Below are positions 1-5,032 of a DNA stretch of 5,032 nt, piece after piece. Location of the stretch: the NCBI GenBank assembly GCA_035606665.1, contig DATNEY010000028.1, positions 1-5,032 of the forward strand, read 5' to 3'. A model generated the notes under the pieces. The model had not been told where the DNA came from. It did not search any database and saw only the letters and a program-made list of their open reading frames with translations. The position numbers and the translations under genes were made by a program. This DNA is from DASUGC01 sp035606665. GTDB taxonomy: Bacteria; Acidobacteriota; Vicinamibacteria; Vicinamibacterales; SCN-69-37. How positions within the stretch are numbered: position 1 is the first letter of the stretch; each line of letters opens with the position of its first letter.

Positions 1-395
1 AGGCGCGCTCGGAGCACGGCGAGCGCCTCGGGCCCGCCCAGGCTTCCGTCCACCGTGTACCGGTGAACCGCGTACGGCGAGCCGACGACATCCGCGGCGG
101 TGAAGTCGGGGAGGACGCGTGCGTACTCGGCGACAAGATCAGGAAGCGACGAAGCGATCTCTCGCGCCCGCGGACTGCGCTCCCATACCCCCATCAGCCA
201 GACGCCGTCGAACCCGAGCGCGGCGATCCGTTCGAGCTCCGGCTGCGGCACATCCGCGAGCGTGATGCGCGAGCCGGAGGCGGCCGACAACTCCCGCAGC
301 CACGGCCACGTGTTGATTTCATAGACCAGCGGATGCGCGGGCCATCCGGCGATGTCGAGGAGCGGCGGCTCGAGCCGCCGGGCGGGTTCACTCAC
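1..395 (-). CDS. GH13 alpha-amylase-family glycoside hydrolase, N-terminal part (runs off the left edge)
   Basis: Reading the minus strand from GTG at 395, an open frame of 131 codons continues without a stop to the window edge. The product begins VSEPARRLEPPLLD. It then shows VYEINTWPWL at about residues 25-34, which looks like strand beta-1 of the GH13 (alpha/beta)8 barrel. ALGFDGVWLMGVWERS at about 57-72 matches the beta-2 region. SPYAVHRYTVDGSLGGPEAL at about 105-124 is the typical stretch before the conserved DFVPNH block. These segments are characteristic of alpha-amylase-family enzymes that cleave or transfer alpha-glucosyl units. The catalytic Asp, Glu and Asp residues lie beyond the window, so substrate cannot be judged. 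There is no signal peptide, which suggests a cytoplasmic enzyme. The GTG overlaps the TGA of the upstream GH63-like gene (GTGA), so translational coupling is likely and sets the start. Family confidence is good; specificity is unknown. Confidence 0.82.
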   Translation of the reverse strand, partial: MSEPARRLEPPLLDIAGWPAHPLVYEINTWPWLRELSAASGSRITLADVPQPELERIAALGFDGVWLMGVWERSPRAREIASSLPDLVAEYARVLPDFTAADVVGSPYAVHRYTVDGSLGGPEALAVLRAR

Positions 396-3121
396 GTCGC
401 TTCGGGCACGCGTTCGGCCGCGGTTCCCGCCCGAACGCCGCTGATCGGCCGGCAATAGGCCAGCAGCGACGCGACCAGCGCCGTCCAGCCGGTTTGGTGA
501 CTGGCGCCCAGCCCGCGGCCGGTGTCGCCGTCGAAGTACTCGTAGAAGAGGATGTAGTCACGCCAGTGCGGGTCATCCGCGTATTTCGCCAGGGAGCCGT
601 GGCAGGGGCGCGGCCGCCCGGCTTCCGGTACGAACAACGAAGCGAGCCGCTCCGCCAGCTCCTGCGCCACGCCATTCAGGTTGGTCAACCGGCCCGATCC
701 GGTCGGGCATTCGATGCGGAAGGTGTCGCCGTAGTAGCGATGGTAGTCGCGCAGCGCCTCGATCAGCAGGAAGTTGATCGGGAACCACACGGGCCCGCGC
801 CAGTTCGAATTCCCACCGAACTGCCGCGAGTCCATGTCTCCCGGCACGTACGCGACCTCGTACTCGCGGTCACCGTCGGCGCGGAAGACATACGGGCGAT
901 CCTTGTAAACGCGCGACAACGACCGGACGCCATGCGGCGACAGGAACTCGCGCTCGTCGAGCAGGTAACGAAGGGCGCGCTCCAGCCGCTTTCTGCCGGG
1001 GAGCGACAAGAGCCAGCGGCGGTGCGGCTCAACGCCCTCGATCTCGATTTCGGCGAGGCTCTTGATCAGGATCTTGCGGTTGGCGAGAAACCAATCGGCT
1101 CGTTTGGCGAACTCCGGCAGGCCCTGCTTGGTTCCATCCTCGACGAGCACGTGCACCGCGAGCAGCGGGATCAGCCCGATCAACGCGCGCAGCTTGAGCG
1201 GGGTGGACCGCCCGTCAACCAGAAGCTGGTCGTAATAGAACCCATCCTCCTCGTCCCACAAGCCTCGTCCACCCAGGTTGTTGAGCGAGTCGGAGATGAA
1301 GATGAAGTGCTCGAGGAACTTGCTCGCCACATCCTCATACGCGCGATCGTGGTGCAGCGCGAGCTCGAGCGCGATTCGCAGCATGCTCGTGCAATAGAAA
1401 CCCATCCAGGCCGTGCCATCGGCTTGCTGGAGGCGACCGCCGGTCGGCAACGGCCGCGAGCGGTCGAACACGCCGATGTTGTCCATGCCAAGGAACCCGC
1501 CACTGAAGACATTCCGGCCTTCGGGGTCGGTGCGATTGACCCACCAGGTGAAATTCATCAGCAGCTTGTGAAAGGCCCGTTCGAGAAAGGCGTGGTCGGT
1601 GCGGCCGGTCTCGACGAACACCTGCCAGCACGCCCACGCATGGACCGGCGGGTTGACGCTGGAGAGGTCGTACTCGAAGGCCGGCAACTGGCCGTTCGGA
1701 TGCAAGTACCACTCGCGCAACAGCAGCAGCAACTGCTTCTTGGCCGCGTCCGGGTCGATGCGCGCCATCGGAATCATGTGGAACGCGAGGTCCCAGGCGA
1801 AAAACGCCGGGTACTCCCACTTGTCCGGCACGCTCAGCACGTCGCGGCTGAACAGGTGCGGCCAGTCGCGGTTGATCCGCGTCTCGCGCACCGCTGGCGG
1901 CAGCGGCAGTTTCGCGTCGCCGTTGATCCAGTCGGGGACGATGTATTGGTAGAACTGCTGCGACCACAACAGGCCGGCATAGGCCTGCCGGCTGACGGCT
2001 TGTTCGAGGGCCGGCAGATGCTGCGGGATCTTCGCCGCGTAGAAGGCGTCGGCTTCGGCCTTGCGAGCCGCGAACACCCGCTCGAAGTCCGCGAACGGCG
2101 ATGCCGGCGCCTCGTCGTCGCGCGTCAGCCGCAGGTCGATCGAACATTCGGCCGTGGCCGGGAGATCGAGCACGTACACGACTGCCGCCTTCGTTCCTCC
2201 ATCCTGCCGAACCAGATCCGTCCGGCCGTCGACGATGAAGTGGTGGAATGCGTCCTTGACGTAGGGACTCTCGTTGGGTGAGTTGAACAGCCGCTGCGCG
2301 TTGTTCTCGTTCTCGGTGAACAGGAACACCGGCCGCCGGCCGTCCGGGTGATCGCCTGCCGTCAGCCGAAAGCGTCCGAGCGTCTCGTGGTCGGCCACCA
2401 CGCTCCGGTCGCCGGCGGGCGTGAGTCGCGGCTTGGCCCACCGGCCTTCATCGTAGGCCGCCCCCCAGGACCAGGTGTTGCGGAACCACAGCGTCGGCAG
2501 CAGGTGCAGCCGTGCCAGCCCGCTGCCGCGGTTCGCTACGGTCAGCCGAATCAGGATGTCGTCTGGAGATGCCTTGGCGTACCGCGCCGTGATGTCCCAG
2601 TACCGATCGTCATCGAACACCCCGGTATCGGTGAGCTCGTACTCCGGTTCGGCCCGGCCGCGTCGCCGGTTTTCAGCCCGGAGCGCCTCGTAGGGGAACT
2701 CTGCCTGCGGATACTTGTAGAGGGCCTTGAAGTACGAGTAGGTGGGCGTGGCGTCGAGGTAGAAGTACACCTCTTTCACATCCTCCGAGTGGTTGCCCTC
2801 CGGGTTGGTCAGCCCGAACAATCGCTCCTTGAGATGCGGATCCTTGCCGTTCCAGAGCGTCAGCGCGAAACACAAACGGCACTCACGGTCGGTGATGCCG
2901 AGCAGCCCGTCCTCGCCCCAGCGGTAGGCGCGCGCGAGCGAGTGCTCGTAGGGAAAGCTCTCCCAGTAATTGTTGTCCGCCGAATAATCTTCGCGGACCG
3001 TCGCCCACTGCCGTTCGCTCAGGTAGGGGCCCCACCGTTTCCAGTTCTTCGACCGCCGGGCATCTTCATCCAGCCGCTGCTCTTCAGGGGCCGCGGTGAC
3101 CCGCTCACTGGTTCCAGGCAT
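392..3121 (-). CDS. GH63-type glucosidase-like protein (MGH1-like glycoside hydrolase)
   Basis: Complete gene of 909 codons from the preferred ATG at 3121, close to the length of about 880-900 I recall for bacterial GH63-like 'glucosidases' related to yeast YMR196W. Landmarks, counted from that ATG: KNWKRWGPYLSERQW at about 25-39, AYRWGEDGLLGI at 65-76, LKERLFGLTNPEGNH at 97-111, FFAWDLAFH at 440-448, GGFLGMDNIGVFDRS at 541-555, QFGGNSNWRGPVWFPINF at 767-784 and EYFDGDTGRG followed by HQTGW at 861-879. The N-terminal half should be the beta-sandwich domain and the rest an (alpha/alpha)6 barrel. By comparison from memory with E. coli YgjK, Asp547 (in MDN) and Glu861 (in YEYFDGDTG) are the likely general acid and base; this is inference. 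No signal peptide or membrane segment is visible, so it is probably cytosolic. Start choice: ATG 3121 has GGA nine bases upstream. ATG 3142 and GTG 3154 are in frame but lack a ribosome site. The true substrate is unknown. Confidence 0.9.
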   Translation of the reverse strand: MPGTSERVTAAPEEQRLDEDARRSKNWKRWGPYLSERQWATVREDYSADNNYWESFPYEHSLARAYRWGEDGLLGITDRECRLCFALTLWNGKDPHLKERLFGLTNPEGNHSEDVKEVYFYLDATPTYSYFKALYKYPQAEFPYEALRAENRRRGRAEPEYELTDTGVFDDDRYWDITARYAKASPDDILIRLTVANRGSGLARLHLLPTLWFRNTWSWGAAYDEGRWAKPRLTPAGDRSVVADHETLGRFRLTAGDHPDGRRPVFLFTENENNAQRLFNSPNESPYVKDAFHHFIVDGRTDLVRQDGGTKAAVVYVLDLPATAECSIDLRLTRDDEAPASPFADFERVFAARKAEADAFYAAKIPQHLPALEQAVSRQAYAGLLWSQQFYQYIVPDWINGDAKLPLPPAVRETRINRDWPHLFSRDVLSVPDKWEYPAFFAWDLAFHMIPMARIDPDAAKKQLLLLLREWYLHPNGQLPAFEYDLSSVNPPVHAWACWQVFVETGRTDHAFLERAFHKLLMNFTWWVNRTDPEGRNVFSGGFLGMDNIGVFDRSRPLPTGGRLQQADGTAWMGFYCTSMLRIALELALHHDRAYEDVASKFLEHFIFISDSLNNLGGRGLWDEEDGFYYDQLLVDGRSTPLKLRALIGLIPLLAVHVLVEDGTKQGLPEFAKRADWFLANRKILIKSLAEIEIEGVEPHRRWLLSLPGRKRLERALRYLLDEREFLSPHGVRSLSRVYKDRPYVFRADGDREYEVAYVPGDMDSRQFGGNSNWRGPVWFPINFLLIEALRDYHRYYGDTFRIECPTGSGRLTNLNGVAQELAERLASLFVPEAGRPRPCHGSLAKYADDPHWRDYILFYEYFDGDTGRGLGASHQTGWTALVASLLAYCRPISGVRAGTAAERVPEAT

Positions 3122-3130
3122 CGTTTCGCG

Positions 3131-3133
3131 TCC
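3131..3133 (-). promoter_or_regulatory. Weak ribosome binding site (GGA) for the GH63-like gene
   Basis: On the minus strand GGA lies nine bases before ATG 3121. It is short, but it is the only Shine-Dalgarno-like sequence correctly spaced from any of the three in-frame starts (3121, 3142, 3154), so it favours the shortest form. Confidence 0.35.
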
Positions 3134-3194
3134 ATCAGTCATCGGCGTGCGCACGTCCGAGCGCCGTTGCCGGCCTGCTCATCGTACGTCGTCC

Positions 3195-3269
3195 CGCCTG
3201 AACACGATGCTGCAATGCGAAGCGGTGATCGCACAAACAATTTCGTGCGTACAATGCCGGTGTCAGGCG
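3195..3269. repeat. Imperfect inverted repeat, CGCCTGAACAC / GTGTCAGGCG
   Basis: The arms are at 3195-3205 and 3260-3269. They pair at ten positions with one bulged A (seven contiguous plus three). The repeat is nested inside the longer inverted repeat. Its right arm begins five bases after the putative -10 TACAAT, where a regulator could affect initiation. The role is inferred from position only. Confidence 0.3.
3250..3255 (+). promoter_or_regulatory. Putative -10 element TACAAT
   Basis: TACAAT matches the TATAAT consensus at five of six bases and sits about 64 bases before the ATG of the small gene. No good -35 box is found at 16-18 bases upstream; the nearest candidate, GTGATC at 3225-3230, is poor and 19 bases away. 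It is plausible as an activator-dependent promoter, but unproven. Confidence 0.3.
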
Positions 3270-3307
3270 GACGGATCTCAGGAAGTTCCGACAGCGCGAG
3301 AATGAGC

Positions 3308-3312
3308 AGGGG
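3308..3312 (+). promoter_or_regulatory. Ribosome binding site (AGGGG) of the 93-residue protein gene
   Basis: AGGGG lies six bases before ATG 3319, a near-ideal spacing. It supports both the start codon and the coding strand of this small gene. Confidence 0.65.
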
Positions 3313-3318
3313 TGCTGT

Positions 3319-3600
3319 ATGAGTGAGTACAAGTTTCACTGGTGGCCGTCCGGCAACAAACGTTCGCAGACGCAAAGCGTCACGCTGCAGGCGGAGTCGA
3401 ACCTCCACGGCGCGGCACTCGCATTGCGGCAGTTCAGCCAGCTTGGGTGCGACATCTCGTCTCCACTCGCGCATGTGGACGTCACCGACGCCGACGGCGT
3501 CAAGCACACGTTGCTCGTCGAAGAGGTGCTCGACTGGCTGAACGACCCGAAACAGACCGACTTCATTCAGCGCGAGGGTCTTGCCGCGCTGCTTCACTGA
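3319..3600 (+). CDS. Small hypothetical protein, 93 residues
   Basis: I do not recognise this family by name. The gene has an ATG with AGGGG six bases upstream and ends in TGA at 3598-3600. The protein starts MSEYKFHWWPSGNKRSQTQS and continues into a probable amphipathic helix at about residues 28-42 (NLHGAALALRQFSQL). A strand-like segment follows at about 49-55 (PLAHVDV), then an acidic turn (TDADGVKH) and a second helix at about 66-75 (LVEEVLDWLN). It ends with FIQREGLAALLH. It is soluble and mixed in charge, with a single cysteine (Cys44), no signal peptide, no membrane segment and no metal-binding or helix-turn-helix motif that I can see. The composition looks like a folded alpha/beta protein of bacterial type, not a chance frame. 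It diverges from the GH63-like gene and precedes the flavoprotein gene by about 140-160 bp. Its function is unknown. Confidence 0.72.
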   Translation: MSEYKFHWWPSGNKRSQTQSVTLQAESNLHGAALALRQFSQLGCDISSPLAHVDVTDADGVKHTLLVEEVLDWLNDPKQTDFIQREGLAALLH

Positions 3601-3761
3601 TTCGAACACCCCGCAGCGCGCAGTCGGCTCCGGGCGCCGGGAGAATCGAGGCCGTCACCATGCCGGATGTCGCGCCCATCGTCTTCGTATCGATCGAGAC
3701 GATCGTCCAATAGACTGCACCCGGACGCGGTGCTTCAATGACAGCCGACGGAGGTTGGGAC
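3601..3761. other. Intergenic gap with weak dyad sequences
   Basis: No convincing gene lies here; a 17-codon frame from ATG 3660 to TAG 3713 has no ribosome site. The imperfect stem CTCCGGGCGCCGGGAG just after the small gene has a central G-G mismatch and no T-run, so it is not a usual terminator. Further on are ATCGTCT / AGACGAT (3678-3684 and 3697-3703, 12-base loop) and the palindrome GACGATCGTC (3698-3707). Either could be an operator or leader structure for the flavoprotein gene. No clear promoter hexamers are visible. Confidence 0.35.
3750..3755 (+). promoter_or_regulatory. Strong ribosome binding site GGAGGT that favours a TTG start
   Basis: GGAGGT is a full Shine-Dalgarno core with a six-base spacer before TTG 3762. 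The upstream in-frame ATG at 3738 has nothing comparable. The site would fall inside the coding sequence if ATG 3738 were used, so it argues for TTG 3762. Confidence 0.6.
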
Positions 3762-5032
3762 TTGCCTCAGGAATTCGATGTCGTGTGTCTCGGCGGCGGC
3801 GTCGCCGGCGAGGCGCTCGCAGTCGGCCTGCAGGACAGCGGGCTGACGCTGGCGGTGGTCGAGCGGGAGCTCGTCGGCGGCGAGTGCCCGTACTGGGGCT
3901 GCGTCCCCTCGAAGACGCTGCTTCGCTCCGGCGAAACGTTGAGCGAAGCCGATCGCGCTCGCGTCCTCGCCGCATCACGCGTGGACTGGACGGTGGATTT
4001 CCCCAAAGTCTCCACGCGTGTGCGGTGGATGGCACGCAACCTCGATGACAGCCGGCCGGCGGCCGCGATGGAAGCGACCGGAGCCAGGCTGTTTCGAGGC
4101 GAAGGAACGCTGACGAACCCGCGCACGGTCAGCGTCGGCGGCGAGCAGCTAATCGCGCGCCGCGCCGTGGTGATCGCCAACGGCAGCACCGCGGCGATCC
4201 CGTCCATCCCTGGCCTGAACACCGTCGAGTTCTGGACCAACCGCCAGGCGGCGATTCCGAATGAGCTGCCGACCTCGCTGGCAATTCTTGGCGGCGGCGC
4301 CATCGGGGTCGAGCTTGGACAAGCGTTCGCACGCTTCGGATCGCGCGTGACCGTGATCGAAGCCGGGCCGCGGTTCCTGGGCCTCGAGGAACCTGAAGCC
4401 GGAGCGGCGCTCCGGCCACATCTGGAGGCCGACGGCATGATGCTGGTTGTCGGCGACCCATGCGTCGCGGTCGAACCGCAAATCATGGGACCGTCGGCCC
4501 AGCGCGCGGCCGTCGTGCTCCATTTGAAGTCTGGCGCCGTGGTACGGGCCGACCGCTTGCTGGTCGCCACCGGCCGTCGACCCAACATGGAGGCGTGGAA
4601 GTCAGCCGGGCTCCCGCAGACGGAGCGGGGATGGTTGAAGGTGGACCCAACCACGCTCGAAGCGCAGCCTGGCGTGTTCGGCGCCGGCGACATCACCGGG
4701 CTGGGTGGGTTCACCCACCTCGCCTACTACCACGCGCAGGTGATCGCGAGCCGGCTGCGGGGCATGGACGCGAGGGCCGATCACACCGCGATCCCGCGCG
4801 TGACCTTCACCGATCCGGAAATCGCGTCGGTCGGGTTGTCCGAGGCGGCGGCCCGCGCGAAAGGCCTCGACGTCGTCGTCGCCAGCGCCGATCCGGCAGA
4901 GGCGGTGCGCGGCTACATCCACGACTTCCACCGGGGCGCGCTCAAACTGGTTGCCGATCGAGAGCGCGGGGTCCTCGTCGGCGCGACCCTGGTCACGCCG
5001 CGCGCCGGCGAGATCGTGGGCGAGCTCGTGCT
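3762..5032 (+). CDS. FAD/NAD-dependent disulfide oxidoreductase, dihydrolipoyl dehydrogenase/mercuric reductase family (runs off the right edge)
   Basis: 423 complete codons plus two bases are present of a family usually 450-480 residues long, so only the end of the dimerisation domain is missing. Counted from TTG 3762: FDVVCLGGGVAGEALAVGL at 5-23 is the FAD Rossmann motif. GGECPYWGCVPSKTLL at 39-54 is the redox site, with Cys42 and Cys47 forming the CxxxxC disulfide and Lys51 the conserved flavin-contact lysine. LAILGGGAIGVELG at 173-186 is the pyridine-nucleotide motif. Glu200 ends the following strand, which points to NAD rather than NADP. LVATGRRPN (267-275) and GVFGAGDITG (304-313) are the later FAD contacts. 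IPRVTFTDPEIASVGLSE (344-361) opens the dimerisation domain. The C-terminal His/Glu pair lies outside the window. The PYW insert replaces the LNV or VNV of true lipoamide dehydrogenases and mercuric reductases. No 2-oxoacid dehydrogenase genes are nearby, so the substrate is unclear. ATG 3738 would add eight residues. Confidence 0.9.
   Translation, partial: MPQEFDVVCLGGGVAGEALAVGLQDSGLTLAVVERELVGGECPYWGCVPSKTLLRSGETLSEADRARVLAASRVDWTVDFPKVSTRVRWMARNLDDSRPAAAMEATGARLFRGEGTLTNPRTVSVGGEQLIARRAVVIANGSTAAIPSIPGLNTVEFWTNRQAAIPNELPTSLAILGGGAIGVELGQAFARFGSRVTVIEAGPRFLGLEEPEAGAALRPHLEADGMMLVVGDPCVAVEPQIMGPSAQRAAVVLHLKSGAVVRADRLLVATGRRPNMEAWKSAGLPQTERGWLKVDPTTLEAQPGVFGAGDITGLGGFTHLAYYHAQVIASRLRGMDARADHTAIPRVTFTDPEIASVGLSEAAARAKGLDVVVASADPAEAVRGYIHDFHRGALKLVADRERGVLVGATLVTPRAGEIVGELV

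Larger units (their letters stand above)
3174..3310. repeat. Perfect 9-bp inverted repeat, CCTGCTCAT / ATGAGCAGG
   Basis: The arms are at 3174-3182 and 3302-3310, separated by 119 bases. Each divergent transcript would therefore carry ATGAGCAGG in its 5' leader. On the plus strand the arm runs into the Shine-Dalgarno of the small gene. A rough estimate puts one 9-bp perfect match in a region this size at around a 5 percent chance, so it is suggestive only. Confidence 0.4.
3122..3318. promoter_or_regulatory. Divergent intergenic control region
   Basis: About 200 bp separate the GH63-like gene (minus strand) from the 93-residue protein gene (plus strand), so promoters for both directions should lie here. 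I see one plausible -10 hexamer for the plus strand and two nested inverted repeats, listed separately. There is also a small dyad, TGCGA-8 nt-TCGCA, at 3216-3233. I could not find a convincing -35/-10 pair for the minus-strand gene. If either in-frame upstream start of the GH63-like gene is used, the region shortens to as little as 164 bp. Confidence 0.5.

Noticed and set aside
63..458. 131-codon plus-strand frame across the left edge genes
   Set aside because: It crosses the GTGA junction of two well-supported minus-strand genes, and its product is Arg/Pro-rich without motifs.
494..2281. 595-codon open frame on the plus strand, antisense to the GH63-like gene
   Set aside because: It lies in exact codon register opposite the GH63-like gene. 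Stops there would need TTA, CTA or TCA codons in the sense gene, which are rare at this GC content. The translation is rich in Arg, Val and Gln and matches no fold.
3185..3238. Promoter search on the minus strand for the GH63-like gene (TTGTTT, TTGCAG, TACGAT)
   Set aside because: No pair of these hexamers has 16-18 base spacing, so none is reported as a promoter.
2348..3322. 324-codon open frame on the plus strand over the start of the GH63-like gene
   Set aside because: It is in the same antisense register as the longer one and separated from it by a sense TCA serine codon. The product shows no recognisable domain, and the opposite strand has a clear family match.
3139..3609. 156-codon minus-strand frame opposite the small gene
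   Set aside because: It is in antisense register with the 93-residue gene, which has the better ribosome site and a more protein-like composition. It would also fill the divergent control region.
3630..3645. Possible terminator stem CTCCGGGCGCCGGGAG after the small gene
   Set aside because: It has a G-G mismatch in the stem, almost no loop and no following T-run, so it does not meet the intrinsic terminator pattern.
3767..4714. 315-codon minus-strand frame opposite the flavoprotein gene
   Set aside because: The Ser/Arg/Pro-rich product is typical of an out-of-register shadow. The plus strand carries all the flavoprotein motifs in order.
1..5032. Mobile elements, CRISPR, RNA genes, attachment sites
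   Set aside because: No transposase or integrase frame, no spaced direct repeats, and no tRNA or rRNA-like sequence was seen on either strand.

Overview
The window comes from a high-GC bacterial chromosome. Its genes are tightly packed, with few TTA, CTA or TCA codons and GTG/TTG alternative starts. The glycosidase pair resembles what is found in environmental high-GC bacteria, such as Acidobacteriota, Actinomycetota and some Proteobacteria. I cannot fix the phylum from the sequence alone.

Layout. Positions 1-3121 on the minus strand hold two carbohydrate-active genes, apparently one transcription unit. The first transcribed is a complete GH63-type glucosidase-like gene (392..3121). It is followed, with a 4-base GTGA stop/start overlap, by the N-terminal 131 codons of a GH13 alpha-amylase-family gene that runs off the left edge. 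Positions 3122-3318 are a divergent intergenic region of about 200 bp. It holds two nested inverted repeats and one plausible -10 element. Positions 3319-3600 on the plus strand hold a small, well-initiated gene for a 93-residue protein I do not recognise. Positions 3601-3761 have no convincing gene, only a weak hairpin and a palindrome. From 3762 (TTG start with a strong Shine-Dalgarno; alternative ATG at 3738) to the right edge is a flavoprotein of the dihydrolipoyl dehydrogenase/mercuric reductase family. It keeps both redox cysteines but has an unusual CPYWGC active-site segment.

How the parts may work together. The GH63-like and GH13 enzymes probably act in the cytoplasm on alpha-glucosides (neither shows a signal peptide) and appear translationally coupled, so they are likely used together. 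Nothing links the disulfide oxidoreductase or the small protein to that pathway except position. The small gene shares a control region with the glycosidases and a strand with the oxidoreductase.

I found no mobile element, CRISPR array, tRNA, rRNA or clearly novel multi-gene system. The points most worth a second look are the orphan 93-residue protein, the variant redox motif, the coupled GH63/GH13 pair and the symmetric repeats in the divergent control region.
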